DNA of 64,000 nucleotides, taken from NCBI RefSeq assembly GCF_020595055.1, contig NZ_JAJDOO010000014.1, positions 62,001-126,000 on the forward strand, written 5' to 3'. Below the pieces are notes generated by a model, which did no database searches, was not told the DNA's origin, and saw only the letters and a program-made list of their open reading frames with translations. Shown here piece by piece: positions 9,950 through 18,286 of the stretch (position 1 is the stretch's first letter; every line of letters starts with the position of its first letter). A program made the translations under genes and the position numbers. The stretch is from Desulfosporosinus shakirovi (GTDB lineage Bacteria > Bacillota > Desulfitobacteriia > Desulfitobacteriales > Desulfitobacteriaceae).

Positions 9950-10095
9950 TAGGAACCCCCGTTCTTCACCTGTAACAGTGCATTGTTATCTTTTAAATTA
10001 TACAGTAGAGTCTTTTAAGAAACAAATCCAAAGATAACTTATCTTTTACTATATCATAAAGGGAATATCGCATTCAATGGATCCTGCTATTTAGC

Positions 10096-10124
10096 TTGAC
10101 AAAATACTCATAATTAGATAAAGT
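10096..10124 (+). promoter_or_regulatory. Sigma-A type promoter for tRNA-Arg
   Basis: TTGACA, 17-base spacer, TAAAGT; the predicted start lies about 12 bases before the tRNA 5' end. Confidence 0.7.
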
Positions 10125-10143
10125 ATTGAAGTGCCTCTTATAA

Positions 10144-10219
10144 GCGCTCGTAGCTCAGTGGATAGAGTGACGGTTTCCGAAGCCGGAGGTCGCAGGTTCA
10201 AATCCCGCCGGGCGCACCA
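10144..10219 (+). tRNA. tRNA-Arg (anticodon CCG)
   Basis: 76 bases with a seven-pair acceptor stem (GCGCTCG with CGGGCGC), encoded CCA, D-loop AGTGGATA, and anticodon loop TTCCGAA giving CCG, which reads CGG arginine codons. Three imperfect places: G-T closing pair in the D stem, A27 opposite G43 in the anticodon stem, and A51 opposite C63 in the T stem (GCAGG versus CCCGC). Promoter and terminator flank it, so it is transcribed alone. Confidence 0.88.
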
Positions 10220-10229
10220 TGATAAATTT

Positions 10230-10255
10230 GCCACAACTTTTGTTGTGGCTTTTGC
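10230..10255 (+). terminator. Terminator after tRNA-Arg
   Basis: GCCACAAC, loop TTTT, GTTGTGGC, then TTTTGCT. Confidence 0.88.
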
Positions 10256-10316
10256 TGTAAATATTATTCATTTATATGACAGCCAATCGCTCAGTTATCT
10301 TAAACAAGATGACAAG

Positions 10317-11285
10317 CTACGAAATGATCATTTCCAATTCTCTATAATTCGGATCCTGCTCCTTGCAAATAGTTTGTACTTTAGAGCAACGCGTATGAAA
10401 TCGACAGCCTGAAGGGGGATTAACTGGGCTGGGAACATCTCCTTTAAGAATTATGCGATCTTTTTTAGCGGTTGGATCCGGAACAGGTATAGCTGATAAT
10501 AAAGCGATTGTATAAGGATGTTGAGGATTTTTATAGAGTTCCTCTGAATTTGCAAGTTCAGCAATCTTACCCAAATACATAACTGCAACGCAGTTACTAA
10601 TATGTTTAACTACTGATAAGTCATGTGCAATAAATAAATACGTCAAATGGTACTCTTTTTGTAAATCTTCAAGTAAGTTAATCAACTGTGCTTGAATCGA
10701 CAAATCTAGTGCCGATACTGGTTCGTCGCAGATAATCAACTTTGGGTTAAGAGCTAAAGCTCTAGCGATTCCAATCCGCTGTCGTTGTCCTCCCGAAAAT
10801 TCATGTGGATAACGTGCTCCGTGATAAGGACTTAAACCTACGACTTCCAAGATCTTACAAACTTGTTTCTCTCGCTCGGCACGACTCGAAACTCCCTGAA
10901 TCAAAATAGGCTCTGCAATGATATCCCCCACTCTCATGCGAGGATTCAAAGAAGCATATGAATCTTGGAAAATCATTTGCATCTGACTACGCATTTGGCG
11001 CATTTCTTCATGGGAAAGCTGATTCAGAACCTTCCCCTCAAAAATGACCTTTCCTTTGCTTGGTTCCAGTAATCTTAAGATTACCCGTCCAATTGTGGAT
11101 TTGCCACATCCGCTTTCTCCAACTAATCCTAGTGTTTCTCCGCGACGAATTTCGAAAGAAACCCCGTCAACTGCTTTAAGATCACCTACATACCGCTGAA
11201 CTGCTATTCCCTTCTTGATAGGAAAATATTTCTTCAGATTCTCAACCTTTAACAGGGTTTCAGTTGTTTTCTTAGTTTCAATCAT
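10317..11285 (-). CDS. oppF: Dipeptide/oligopeptide ABC transporter ATP-binding protein (DppF/OppF)
   Basis: 322-residue ABC ATPase: Walker [10 protein letters not shown], signature [14 protein letters not shown], Walker [13 protein letters not shown], and a C-terminal oligopeptide-transporter extension with the Cys pattern [14 protein letters not shown] that is typical for OppF/DppF. Start: ATG at 11285 has AGAGGG at good spacing and overlaps the end of oppD; an ATG at 11306 lacks a site. Last gene of the operon. Substrate (di-, oligopeptide or nickel) cannot be decided from sequence. Confidence 0.93.
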   Translation of the reverse strand: MIETKKTTETLLKVENLKKYFPIKKGIAVQRYVGDLKAVDGVSFEIRRGETLGLVGESGCGKSTIGRVILRLLEPSKGKVIFEGKVLNQLSHEEMRQMRSQMQMIFQDSYASLNPRMRVGDIIAEPILIQGVSSRAEREKQVCKILEVVGLSPYHGARYPHEFSGGQRQRIGIARALALNPKLIICDEPVSALDLSIQAQLINLLEDLQKEYHLTYLFIAHDLSVVKHISNCVAVMYLGKIAELANSEELYKNPQHPYTIALLSAIPVPDPTAKKDRIILKGDVPSPVNPPSGCRFHTRCSKVQTICKEQDPNYRELEMIIS

Positions 11286-12273
11286 GTCGCTTACCCTCTT
11301 CTTCATATAAAAAGCAGCTTACGAAATGCCCTGGTTCATTCTCGAGCCAGGTCGGTTTTTGTTGTTCACAAATGAGCTTTTTATGATTACATCGCTGTGC
11401 AAAGTTACACCCCTGCGGTAAATTTCGCAGATCAGGGGGTTGCCCTTGAATAGGTTCCAGATGTTGTTTTGCCCACACATCAAGTTTTGGCAACGATCCT
11501 AGCAATCCCCATGTATACGGATGCATAGGCTTGGTAAACAAAGAAACAACATCCGTGTATTCGACCGTATTTCCAGCATACATTACTAACACTTTTTGGC
11601 ACAATTCTGCGACAATCCCTAAATCGTGGGTAATCAACATAATCGCTGCACCATATTCCCTTTTCAAGTCATTCATCAAATCTAAAATCTGAGCCTGAAT
11701 AGTAACATCGAGCGCTGTTGTTGGCTCGTTAGCAATGAGAAGTTTTGGATTACAGGATAGAGCCATAACGATCATAACACGTTGTCTCATACCACCACTA
11801 AATTGATGCGGATAATTGTCAATGCGTACTTCCGCTTCAGGAATAGCAACCCTTTTTAACATTTCGACAGCCTTTTTTTTCGCCTCAGTACGTCCTGCTT
11901 TCTGATGAAGCATAATAGCTTCCATTATTTGATCTCCAACAGTAAGTACTGGATTTAAAGATGTCATAGGGTCCTGAAAAATCATAGCAATATCATTGCC
12001 ACGGATCCTCATTAATTCATCCTCCGAAGCCTTGAGCAAATCTTTGCCATTAAACATTACTTCTCCACTTACGATTTTACCTGGAGGGATAGGAATCAGA
12101 CGCATAATAGACATGGCCGTAACACTTTTTCCTGAACCCGATTCACCTACAACTCCAAGAGTCTCTCCTATTTGAATCTCAAGGTTCACGCCATCTACAG
12201 CCTTTATATCCCCGGCATCCGTGTAAAAATAAGTTCTAAGTTCTTTAACACGAAGTAACAATTCTTGATCCAT
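11278..12273 (-). CDS. oppD: Dipeptide/oligopeptide ABC transporter ATP-binding protein (DppD/OppD)
   Basis: 331-residue ABC ATPase with Walker [10 protein letters not shown], signature [15 protein letters not shown], and Walker [15 protein letters not shown]: the usual Asp of DEPT is replaced by Asn (ANEPT), as occurs in many OppD/DppD proteins. C-terminal extension has CNFAQRC and a second Cys pair. ATG at 12273 overlaps the permease stop as TAATG, with AGGAGG upstream, so it is coupled to the preceding gene. Confidence 0.93.
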   Translation of the reverse strand: MDQELLLRVKELRTYFYTDAGDIKAVDGVNLEIQIGETLGVVGESGSGKSVTAMSIMRLIPIPPGKIVSGEVMFNGKDLLKASEDELMRIRGNDIAMIFQDPMTSLNPVLTVGDQIMEAIMLHQKAGRTEAKKKAVEMLKRVAIPEAEVRIDNYPHQFSGGMRQRVMIVMALSCNPKLLIANEPTTALDVTIQAQILDLMNDLKREYGAAIMLITHDLGIVAELCQKVLVMYAGNTVEYTDVVSLFTKPMHPYTWGLLGSLPKLDVWAKQHLEPIQGQPPDLRNLPQGCNFAQRCNHKKLICEQQKPTWLENEPGHFVSCFLYEEEGKRHD

Positions 12274-13171
12274 TACTTTATCCTCCTAAGGTTCAAGCGC
12301 GGATCCAGAGCATTACTCAACCCGTCACCTAATAAATTGTAACCTAGTACAGTAAAAAAAATGGCTTCACCGGGCCAAGCAACCAGCCACGAAGCATTAA
12401 AGATGAAGTCTTTGCCTTCTGCCAGCATCGATCCCCAACTCGGAGCAGGAGGCCGAACTCCAAGGCCTAAGAAGCTCAATCCTGCCTCAGCTAAAATAAC
12501 TCCTCCGATATTCAGGGCAGTGTAAACAATCACAGGTGCTAAAGCGTTGGGAAGGATATGTCTTAAAATAATTCGTCTGTCTTTTGCCCCGATAGAGCGA
12601 GCTGCTTCTATTATTTACTTTCTTTAACTAAGATAACTTGTCCGCGGACAAGGCGCGCATAATTTGTCCATCCCACTATCCCCAAGGCAAAGAAGATATT
12701 TAGCAAGTTTGGTCCAAAAAAAGTCATGATTGCAATTGCCAAAAGGAAAAATGGAAATGCTGAGAAAATATCCGTAATTCTCATCATTAGTAAATCAAGC
12801 CATCCCCCATAATAGCCTGAAAAAGCACCAATGATGACTCCTATGACTAAGGAAATACTTGTAGCCACCACACCGATGATTAATGAAGCCCTAGCTCCGT
12901 AGACAATTCTGCTAAAAACATCTCGTCCCAGAACATCCGTACCCATTAAGTGAGCCAAGTTAGGTTCTTTTAGTGAATCTTTCAAAGCAATCTGTACCGG
13001 ATCATACGGGGCAATAACATTGGCAAATAAGGCTACCAATATTAAGAAAACAACTAAGAAAAGGCCAAATATCGCACGCTTATTTCTTTTCAGGCGAACC
13101 CATATTTCCAAGAAAAGTGAGGATGTTTCATATAATTCCAAGGTTTTATCGGCATCTGAATTAGTTGACAT
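12273..13171 (-). pseudogene. oppC: DppC/OppC permease, broken by a one-base frameshift
   Basis: Two pieces of one permease lie in different frames. The first 186 codons (13171-12611) carry the OppC N-terminal domain and the start of the BPD_transp_1 domain and stop at TAA just after VILVKES. The rest, in the -1 frame (about 12606-12273), continues with EAARSIGAKDRRIILRHILP and VIVYTALNIGGVILAEAGLS, the EAA loop and final helices. Restoring one base in AAATA.ATA would join them (K-Y-I-E-A-A-R). Start ATG has AAGGAGG upstream. Downstream oppD is coupled to its stop. Either a real recent mutation or a sequence error; no slippery site was seen to support programmed shifting. Confidence 0.88.
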
Positions 13172-13190
13172 TTTCCTACCTCCTTAGCCG

Positions 13191-14123
13191 TTAATCATAT
13201 CGAATGCGAGGATTTAAAAATGCATAGGAAATATCTACAAGCAAGTTCATAACCACAAAAACGAGGGCTAGAAAGAGCGTAGCCCCTTGGACAACAGGAT
13301 AATCTCTTCTGGAGATGGCATTAAAAAGCATGTATCCAATTCCAGGAAGCGAAAAAATTGTCTCGATTAAAATCGTGCCACCCATTAAGCTCGCAAAATC
13401 CATACCTGCATGCGTAGACACTGGAATAAGCGCATTTTTCATCCCATGTTTGAAAACAACGGCCCGTTTAGAAAGACCTTTAGCACGTGCGGTACGAATA
13501 TAATCCTCACCTAAAACTTCTAACATGCTAGAGCGAGTCAGTCCGGCATACATTGCCATTGAAGCAAAACCTAGTGCAAATCCGGGTAAGATATAGTATT
13601 GAAGATGAAACCCTTCACCACCAGATCCACTGATTGGCAATACACGAAAAATAACGCCAAATACCAATTGCAAGACCATCCCCAACCAGAAAGTTGGCAA
13701 CGAGAGACCTATTAACGTAAAAAAGGTAGTAAAATTATCCCAAAAACTGTATTGCCTAACTGCGGACAACACTCCAATAAGTACACCAAATATTATCGCA
13801 ATCGCTGAAGATACCAATGCTAAGCAAAAGGTAACAGGGATTTTATCTAAGAGCATCTGGGAAACCTCTTGATGTTGTATGTAGGATCGACCAAAATTTC
13901 CATGCAGGACATTCCAAAGGTAGTTTAGATAACGAGTTAAAAAGGGCAGATCTAATCCCAATTCCATGCGAACACTTTCCATGGTTTGAGGAGAAATATG
14001 TTGTCCTAACATTAATGCTACCGGATCTCCAGGGACAAAAGACATCATCCCAAAAGTCAACATTGATATCCCTAAGATAACAGGTATCAATTGAAAAATA
14101 CGCCGAATGACAAAACGTATCAC
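13191..14123 (-). CDS. oppB: Dipeptide/oligopeptide ABC transporter permease (DppB/OppB)
   Basis: 310 residues with six membrane helices. The N-terminal FVIRRIFQLIPVILGISMLTF and FVPGDPV are typical of DppB/OppB; the EAA loop reads YIRTARAKGLSKRAVVFKHG. Start is GTG behind TAGGAGG. It is separated from the binding-protein gene by a stable hairpin and followed closely by the second permease. Confidence 0.93.
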   Translation of the reverse strand: MIRFVIRRIFQLIPVILGISMLTFGMMSFVPGDPVALMLGQHISPQTMESVRMELGLDLPFLTRYLNYLWNVLHGNFGRSYIQHQEVSQMLLDKIPVTFCLALVSSAIAIIFGVLIGVLSAVRQYSFWDNFTTFFTLIGLSLPTFWLGMVLQLVFGVIFRVLPISGSGGEGFHLQYYILPGFALGFASMAMYAGLTRSSMLEVLGEDYIRTARAKGLSKRAVVFKHGMKNALIPVSTHAGMDFASLMGGTILIETIFSLPGIGYMLFNAISRRDYPVVQGATLFLALVFVVMNLLVDISYAFLNPRIRYD

Positions 14124-14176
14124 AAATTAGCTTCCTCCTAAAATTCAAACAATTTACTCGAATAGTCGTACATTAA

Positions 14177-14212
14177 ATTGGAGTTTATGCATCAGTAAGC
14201 ATAAACTCCAAT
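14177..14212 (-). promoter_or_regulatory. Intercistronic hairpin between oppA and oppB
   Basis: Perfect 14-base inverted repeat (ATTGGAGTTTATGC, 8-base loop). No strong T run follows on the minus strand, so it is more likely an mRNA-stabilising or partial-termination element that keeps binding-protein message in excess than a full terminator. Inference from position. Confidence 0.65.
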
Positions 14213-14228
14213 ATTAATTGCACCAAAG

Positions 14229-15875
14229 TTACTTGGATAACCAGACTATACGCATATCTTTATGATCTAAAGCACTAATGGTCAGGTCATGAACTTTCTT
14301 TCCTAACAAACGAAGATAGTTAGGGTTAAATGTCCAAACGGCAGGTTGATCTTCTACGACTAATTCTTGGATCTTTTTGTAGATATCCATACGTTTGGTT
14401 GTGTCAGTTTCCTCTAAGCCTTGAGTCAGTAGACTTTCAACCACTGGGTTAGAATAAAAAACAACATTATTCATCCCCCATTGAGATTTGGAATAAAGAA
14501 TGTTCAGGAAATTAGCCGGATCCGGATAATCCGCAACCCAGTTTACGCGGAACATTTGATTTTCGCCTGACTGCATAGCTTTAACGTAGGAACCCCATTC
14601 CATGTTTCTTAGCTCGATTTGAATTCCAATCTCTTTCAATTGGCCTTGGAAAGCTTCTGCAACTTTTTGATTTTCTTGATTAAAGTTGTAGGCATACTGA
14701 ATCGGTGCGAGGCCTTTGCCATCGGGGTACCCTGCTAAAGCTAAATATTCTTTAGCTTTAGCAGGGTCAAATTTTGGTGCTTTTAGGTCTATATCATAGC
14801 TTAGCATTGTTGAAGGCAATGGTCCGTTGGACAGAGTTGAGTTTCCCTCTAGTACAGTATCAATGATACTCTGGGGATCAAGAGCGTAGGCAATTGCCTT
14901 GCGTAAGTTAACATTATCCTTAAACGGCACCTTAGTCAGGTTAAATCCGATAAACTGTGTAGTTAAAGTGGTTTGATTAATGGTTTGATCAGGGAATTCC
15001 ATATTAATAGATTTTCTTTGACCTGGAGGCAACATATCCACATAATCCAAGTTTCCAGCACGAAACTCATTTAAAGCCGTCGATTCATTATTAAAAATTT
15101 TATAGACGACTCTATCGACATGTGCCTTGGTTCCATAATAATCATCAAACTTCTCTATTGTTACGTCTTGATCGGAATTCCATTTAACGAACTTGAAGGC
15201 TCCTGTTCCAATTAAAGTTTCGGGAGTGGCGACAGGCGTACCAAAATCTTTACCCGCCTTTAGCGCAGATTCTATCTTATAAATACTGACTGCCGGGTGC
15301 CCCAAAGAGGTTAGAAAAGCTGCATTCTTTTCTCTTAAAGTCACTTCAATCGTATAATCATCAATCTTTTTTAGTCCTGAAATTGTCTTGGCTTCTCCAC
15401 TATTCACATCAGCGAATCCAACAATAGGTTCAAGTGGGAAGGCAACGGGGGAAAGTGTGTCTTTGGCAGCTAAACGATTCCAGACATCTAAAACATCCTG
15501 AGCTTTTACTGCAGTTCCATCATGAAATTTAACGTCATCGCGTATATGAAATTTAATAACTTTCTTATCCGCAGAATAATCCCATTTTTCCGCTATAGCG
15601 GGCATTACTTCTAAAGAGGAAGGATCGTATTTTACAAGTCCATCATAGAGTTCTTTGCCAATTTGTATGCCATTAATTTCTTCTAAAAAGGCCGGTTCCA
15701 GAGCTGAAGGACTTGAAATCATCCCAAAACGAAATGTTCCACCATCAACAGGAGTTGCACCGCTTGGTTTATCCCCATTTGTCAGTGCAGTGTTCGGTCC
15801 ACATCCGGACAGGATTAAAGTTATTGATAACAAAACCGCAATAACCAAATACCAACGTCCTGTACCCTTTAGCAT
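14229..15875 (-). CDS. oppA: Peptide ABC transporter substrate-binding lipoprotein
   Basis: 548 residues, SBP_bac_5 family. Signal peptide with lipobox LILSGC places Cys near residue 24 as the lipid-modified residue. Family blocks include YDGLVKYDPSSLEVMPAIAEKW and KFHDGTAVKAQDV. Start ATG at 15875 follows AAGGAGG by 7 bases; an ATG at 15902 lies within the end of the preceding kinase gene and is rejected. First transporter gene of the operon and only 13 bases after the thymidylate kinase stop. Confidence 0.93.
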   Translation of the reverse strand: MLKGTGRWYLVIAVLLSITLILSGCGPNTALTNGDKPSGATPVDGGTFRFGMISSPSALEPAFLEEINGIQIGKELYDGLVKYDPSSLEVMPAIAEKWDYSADKKVIKFHIRDDVKFHDGTAVKAQDVLDVWNRLAAKDTLSPVAFPLEPIVGFADVNSGEAKTISGLKKIDDYTIEVTLREKNAAFLTSLGHPAVSIYKIESALKAGKDFGTPVATPETLIGTGAFKFVKWNSDQDVTIEKFDDYYGTKAHVDRVVYKIFNNESTALNEFRAGNLDYVDMLPPGQRKSINMEFPDQTINQTTLTTQFIGFNLTKVPFKDNVNLRKAIAYALDPQSIIDTVLEGNSTLSNGPLPSTMLSYDIDLKAPKFDPAKAKEYLALAGYPDGKGLAPIQYAYNFNQENQKVAEAFQGQLKEIGIQIELRNMEWGSYVKAMQSGENQMFRVNWVADYPDPANFLNILYSKSQWGMNNVVFYSNPVVESLLTQGLEETDTTKRMDIYKKIQELVVEDQPAVWTFNPNYLRLLGKKVHDLTISALDHKDMRIVWLSK

Positions 15876-15888
15876 CCTTTTTCCCTCC

Positions 15889-16572
15889 TTAGCCTTCGCC
15901 ATGGATGACTTTTGTTACAATTCCATAAATGTCCCTGTGAATATCTTCCTTACTTCGCAACTGACCATTATGTACGCAATTTACCATTTCCCAGCCAAAT
16001 GATGCTCTGATCTGAGTAGCATTGTTATATGAGTGAACTAAGTAATCATAATTCCTTTCATGTATGTCCTTTTCACCGTCGCCAAATTTGTTAGATCTGT
16101 TGTTTATTAGGATCTGACTGTATTGTGGATGCATATCGAGGAAAATTACGCAATCAGGTACTGGAAGTTTGAACTTTACGAACTCCAAGTCCCATAACCA
16201 ATTGAGATATTCGTCCCGTTCGTCAGGGTTGATTATTTTAGCCGCCTGATGAACCATATTGGATGTGGTGTACCTGTCAGCTAAAATAATGCCGCCACTC
16301 TGATAGAAGTCTCCCCACTTTTTTTTATAGGAAGCATATCTATCAGTAGCATAGAAAGTAGACGCAGCATAGGGATTGACATCATTCGGATTATTGCCAA
16401 ATTCCCCATTCAAATACATTTTGATAAGAGCAGAGGACTTGCTCTGGTAATCAGGAAATTCTACATGCTTAACGTTATAATTATACAGGGATAGTTTATC
16501 AAACAATAATTTTGTTTGCGTCGCCTTGCCACTGCCATCTCCTGCTTCTATGACTATGAGTTTTCCTTTCAA
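15889..16572 (-). CDS. tmk: Thymidylate kinase-like protein
   Basis: 227 residues, dTMP kinase fold: P-loop EAGDGSGKATQ (with Ala after the invariant Lys instead of Ser/Thr), nucleotide-monophosphate region FPDY, and ILADRYTTSNMVHQ, corresponding to the DRY/DRF motif that binds dTMP. It would phosphorylate dTMP to dTDP. It lacks the usual neighbour holB and leads the peptide-transporter operon, an odd pairing. It may be a second, clostridial-type Tmk; whether it is the only one in the genome cannot be seen. Confidence 0.85.
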   Translation of the reverse strand: MKGKLIVIEAGDGSGKATQTKLLFDKLSLYNYNVKHVEFPDYQSKSSALIKMYLNGEFGNNPNDVNPYAASTFYATDRYASYKKKWGDFYQSGGIILADRYTTSNMVHQAAKIINPDERDEYLNWLWDLEFVKFKLPVPDCVIFLDMHPQYSQILINNRSNKFGDGEKDIHERNYDYLVHSYNNATQIRASFGWEMVNCVHNGQLRSKEDIHRDIYGIVTKVIHGEG

Positions 16573-16618
16573 AAAAACCGGCTCCTTCTTTATGCTTTAT
16601 ATCTACTATAAAGTTTTG

Positions 16619-16644
16619 ATTAAAGTAATTAGCGTTACTTTAAT
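16619..16644 (-). promoter_or_regulatory. Palindrome upstream of the tmk-opp operon, possible operator
   Basis: Inverted repeat ATTAAAGTAA, 6-base centre TTAGCG, TTACTTTAAT, about 50 bases upstream of the first gene. AT-rich perfect symmetry without a T run suits a repressor site; the regulator is unknown. Confidence 0.4.
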
Positions 16645-16713
16645 GATTAGTCTATCAATAAAATTGCATTTCAACAACACTTTAATAGTTAATTGTAAGA
16701 TTTAATTACAAAA

Positions 16714-16762
16714 TCGAAAGCACCTCTCTTTTGCCCTAAAGCTAAAAGGAGATGCTTTTATA
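16714..16762 (-). terminator. Probable spo0A terminator
   Basis: Minus strand AAAGCATCTC with CTTTT pairs to AAAAG and GAGGTGCTTT over a short loop; the T run that follows is weak. Confidence 0.55.
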
Positions 16763-16789
16763 ATTGAATTTTTCAAGTCTTTTCTATTT

Positions 16790-17590
16790 CTAGCTAACCT
16801 TGCTCATAACTCTCAACTTGTCAGCTAACAAAGCTATGAATTCTGAGTTTGTAGGTTTTTGTCGCTCAATGTTCATTGAATATCCGAAAATTCTCTTCAA
16901 GGTATCAGTATGTCCACGTTCCCATGCCAACTCTATTGCGTGGCGAATACCACGTTCTACTCTGCTCGGAGCAGTATCGAATTTCTTGGCAATACTTGGG
17001 TATAGCTCTTTGGTTACCGCTCCTAGCAATGAAACATCTTCAACCACCATCAGAATAGCGTCTCTAATATATTGGTATCCTTTTACATGAGCTGGAATCC
17101 CAATTTGATGCATCATCGTCGTCACTTCTACACACAGGTTCAATCCACTTCCAACGGTTGAAACAACAATGGGTGAAGCGGAGGAATTATGGTTAGGCTG
17201 GGATGAAGGTATATCCTGAGTTAAAGAACGAATACGTTTACTGAGAATATCCAAATCAAAGGGTTTAAGTATAAAATAGTCGACACCGAGCATCATTGCT
17301 TGATGAGTAAGTGATTCCTGTCCAAAGGCTGTTAACATGATTATTTTAGGTCGATTTATTGTTGTACGCGAGTTAATTCTTTCCAATACACCTAATCCAT
17401 CCAAATTAGGCATTACTAAATCAAGAATGATTAAATCCGGTTCCTGGCTTTGAATAAGTTCCCACGCTTCTAAACCATTATTTGCAACTCCAACAACGAT
17501 TAAATCTTCTTGGCCTTGGAGATAGTTTTGTAGCATTTGACATAAATTACGATTATCATCGGCAACAATTATTTTTATTTTCTTACTCAT
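16790..17590 (-). CDS. spo0A: Sporulation master regulator Spo0A
   Basis: 266 residues. N-terminal receiver domain with acidic pocket ADD at residues 10-12, phospho-acceptor Asp57 in LIILDLVMPNLDG and Lys in YFILKPFD. After a Ser/Asn/Pro-rich linker, the Spo0A C-terminal DNA-binding domain is plain (TMMHQIGIPAHVKGYQYIRDAI, and SRVERGIRHAIELAWERG recognition helix). Start: the ATG at 17602 touches the GGCGGG site, so 17590 is preferred, though spacing there is long. Phosphorylated Spo0A starts sporulation. A TGTCGAA box and a TATAAT lie upstream, suggesting autoregulation. Confidence 0.97.
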   Translation of the reverse strand: MSKKIKIIVADDNRNLCQMLQNYLQGQEDLIVVGVANNGLEAWELIQSQEPDLIILDLVMPNLDGLGVLERINSRTTINRPKIIMLTAFGQESLTHQAMMLGVDYFILKPFDLDILSKRIRSLTQDIPSSQPNHNSSASPIVVSTVGSGLNLCVEVTTMMHQIGIPAHVKGYQYIRDAILMVVEDVSLLGAVTKELYPSIAKKFDTAPSRVERGIRHAIELAWERGHTDTLKRIFGYSMNIERQKPTNSEFIALLADKLRVMSKVS

Positions 17591-17688
17591 TCTTAAAATC
17601 ATCCCGCCTTAAATGTATTCCGGTCCAGCATTAGCGCCATAATTTGCATTTGCATCTCTCCGGTGCTTTTATTATACGCTATGGTTGA

Positions 17689-17695
17689 TGTCGAA
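17689..17695. promoter_or_regulatory. Possible Spo0A box upstream of spo0A
   Basis: TGTCGAA, the 0A-box core, about 90 bases upstream of spo0A, with a minus-strand TATAAT just downstream of it at about 17672-17677. A 7-mer can occur by chance; position is what makes it interesting. The rest of 17600-17950 shows no convincing gene. Confidence 0.45.
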
Positions 17696-17956
17696 ATCGC
17701 AAATAATAAGTCAACACTAATTTCCGCTCAAAAGTGAGGTAAGACCTAACTTCAAGGCACTTATTTGGATATTTATGGTATTTATATTTATCGCAAAATC
17801 TACCACTATTTTCCATATCGATTACTACGTGGCGTAAGATTATCGAATTAATACTAACACAATCGAGATTTATCAAACCGCTGGGTATAATACAATTTTC
17901 TTTAATTAAATACATGAATTACGAAGAAGCATTAAAAAATAAAGTATATTTCAGTG

Positions 17957-17985
17957 TTAAGTTTATTGTTATTTTTGGTTATACT
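17957..17985 (+). promoter_or_regulatory. Possible promoter of the ferredoxin gene
   Basis: TTAAGT, 17-base spacer, TATACT; the -35 box is weak. Confidence 0.4.
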
Positions 17986-18026
17986 ATGGTCGAATGATAG
18001 TTAAGAAGGTAAGGGAGGATGATATT

Positions 18027-18215
18027 ATGATAGCTGCAGTCGACAAAGATGCTTGTATTGGTTGTGGAGCTTGCCCGGAATTTTGCCCTGAGGTTTTTAA
18101 GATGGAAGATGACGGATTAGCCGTAGCCTATACTAACCCTGTACCAAGTGAAGTTGAGTCAGCTGCCAAAGATGCTGCTGACGGCTGTCCTACAGATGCT
18201 ATACATGTCGAATAA
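18027..18215 (+). CDS. Ferredoxin, [4Fe-4S]
   Basis: 62 residues. Cluster ligands C10, C13, C16 (CIGCGAC) and remote C54 (DGCPTDAI); C20 is the extra Cys seen in monocluster ferredoxins of this type, which often lack the partner for a second cluster. Acidic and soluble. Start: ATG at 18027 follows AAGGGAGG by 8 bases; the ATG at 17994 has no site. Low-potential electron carrier for anaerobic metabolism; partner not evident, though a siroheme-type protein lies next to it on the other strand. Confidence 0.93.
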   Translation: MIAAVDKDACIGCGACPEFCPEVFKMEDDGLAVAYTNPVPSEVESAAKDAADGCPTDAIHVE

Positions 18216-18256
18216 TTTAAATTGACTAAATCTAGATTAAAGGGTTAAGACAATCA

Positions 18257-18285
18257 AAACGCGGATGGCAATGCATCCGCGTTTT
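18257..18285. terminator. Bidirectional terminator between ferredoxin and siroheme protein genes
   Basis: AAAACGCGGATG, 6-base loop, CATCCGCGTTTT; A and T tracts on both sides serve the convergent genes. Confidence 0.85.
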
Positions 18286-18286
18286 C

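Noticed and set aside
12590-12620. Programmed frameshifting in oppC
   Set aside because: The sequence AGT AAA TAA TAG has no slippery heptamer allowing re-pairing in the -1 frame, and no downstream hairpin stands out.
16600-16660. CRISPR-like or integrase attachment site
   Set aside because: Only one palindrome copy is present; no repeats, cas genes or integrase anywhere in the window.
17679-17915. 78-codon minus-strand frame upstream of spo0A
   Set aside because: No ribosome binding site, unusual composition, and it overlaps the likely spo0A promoter region.
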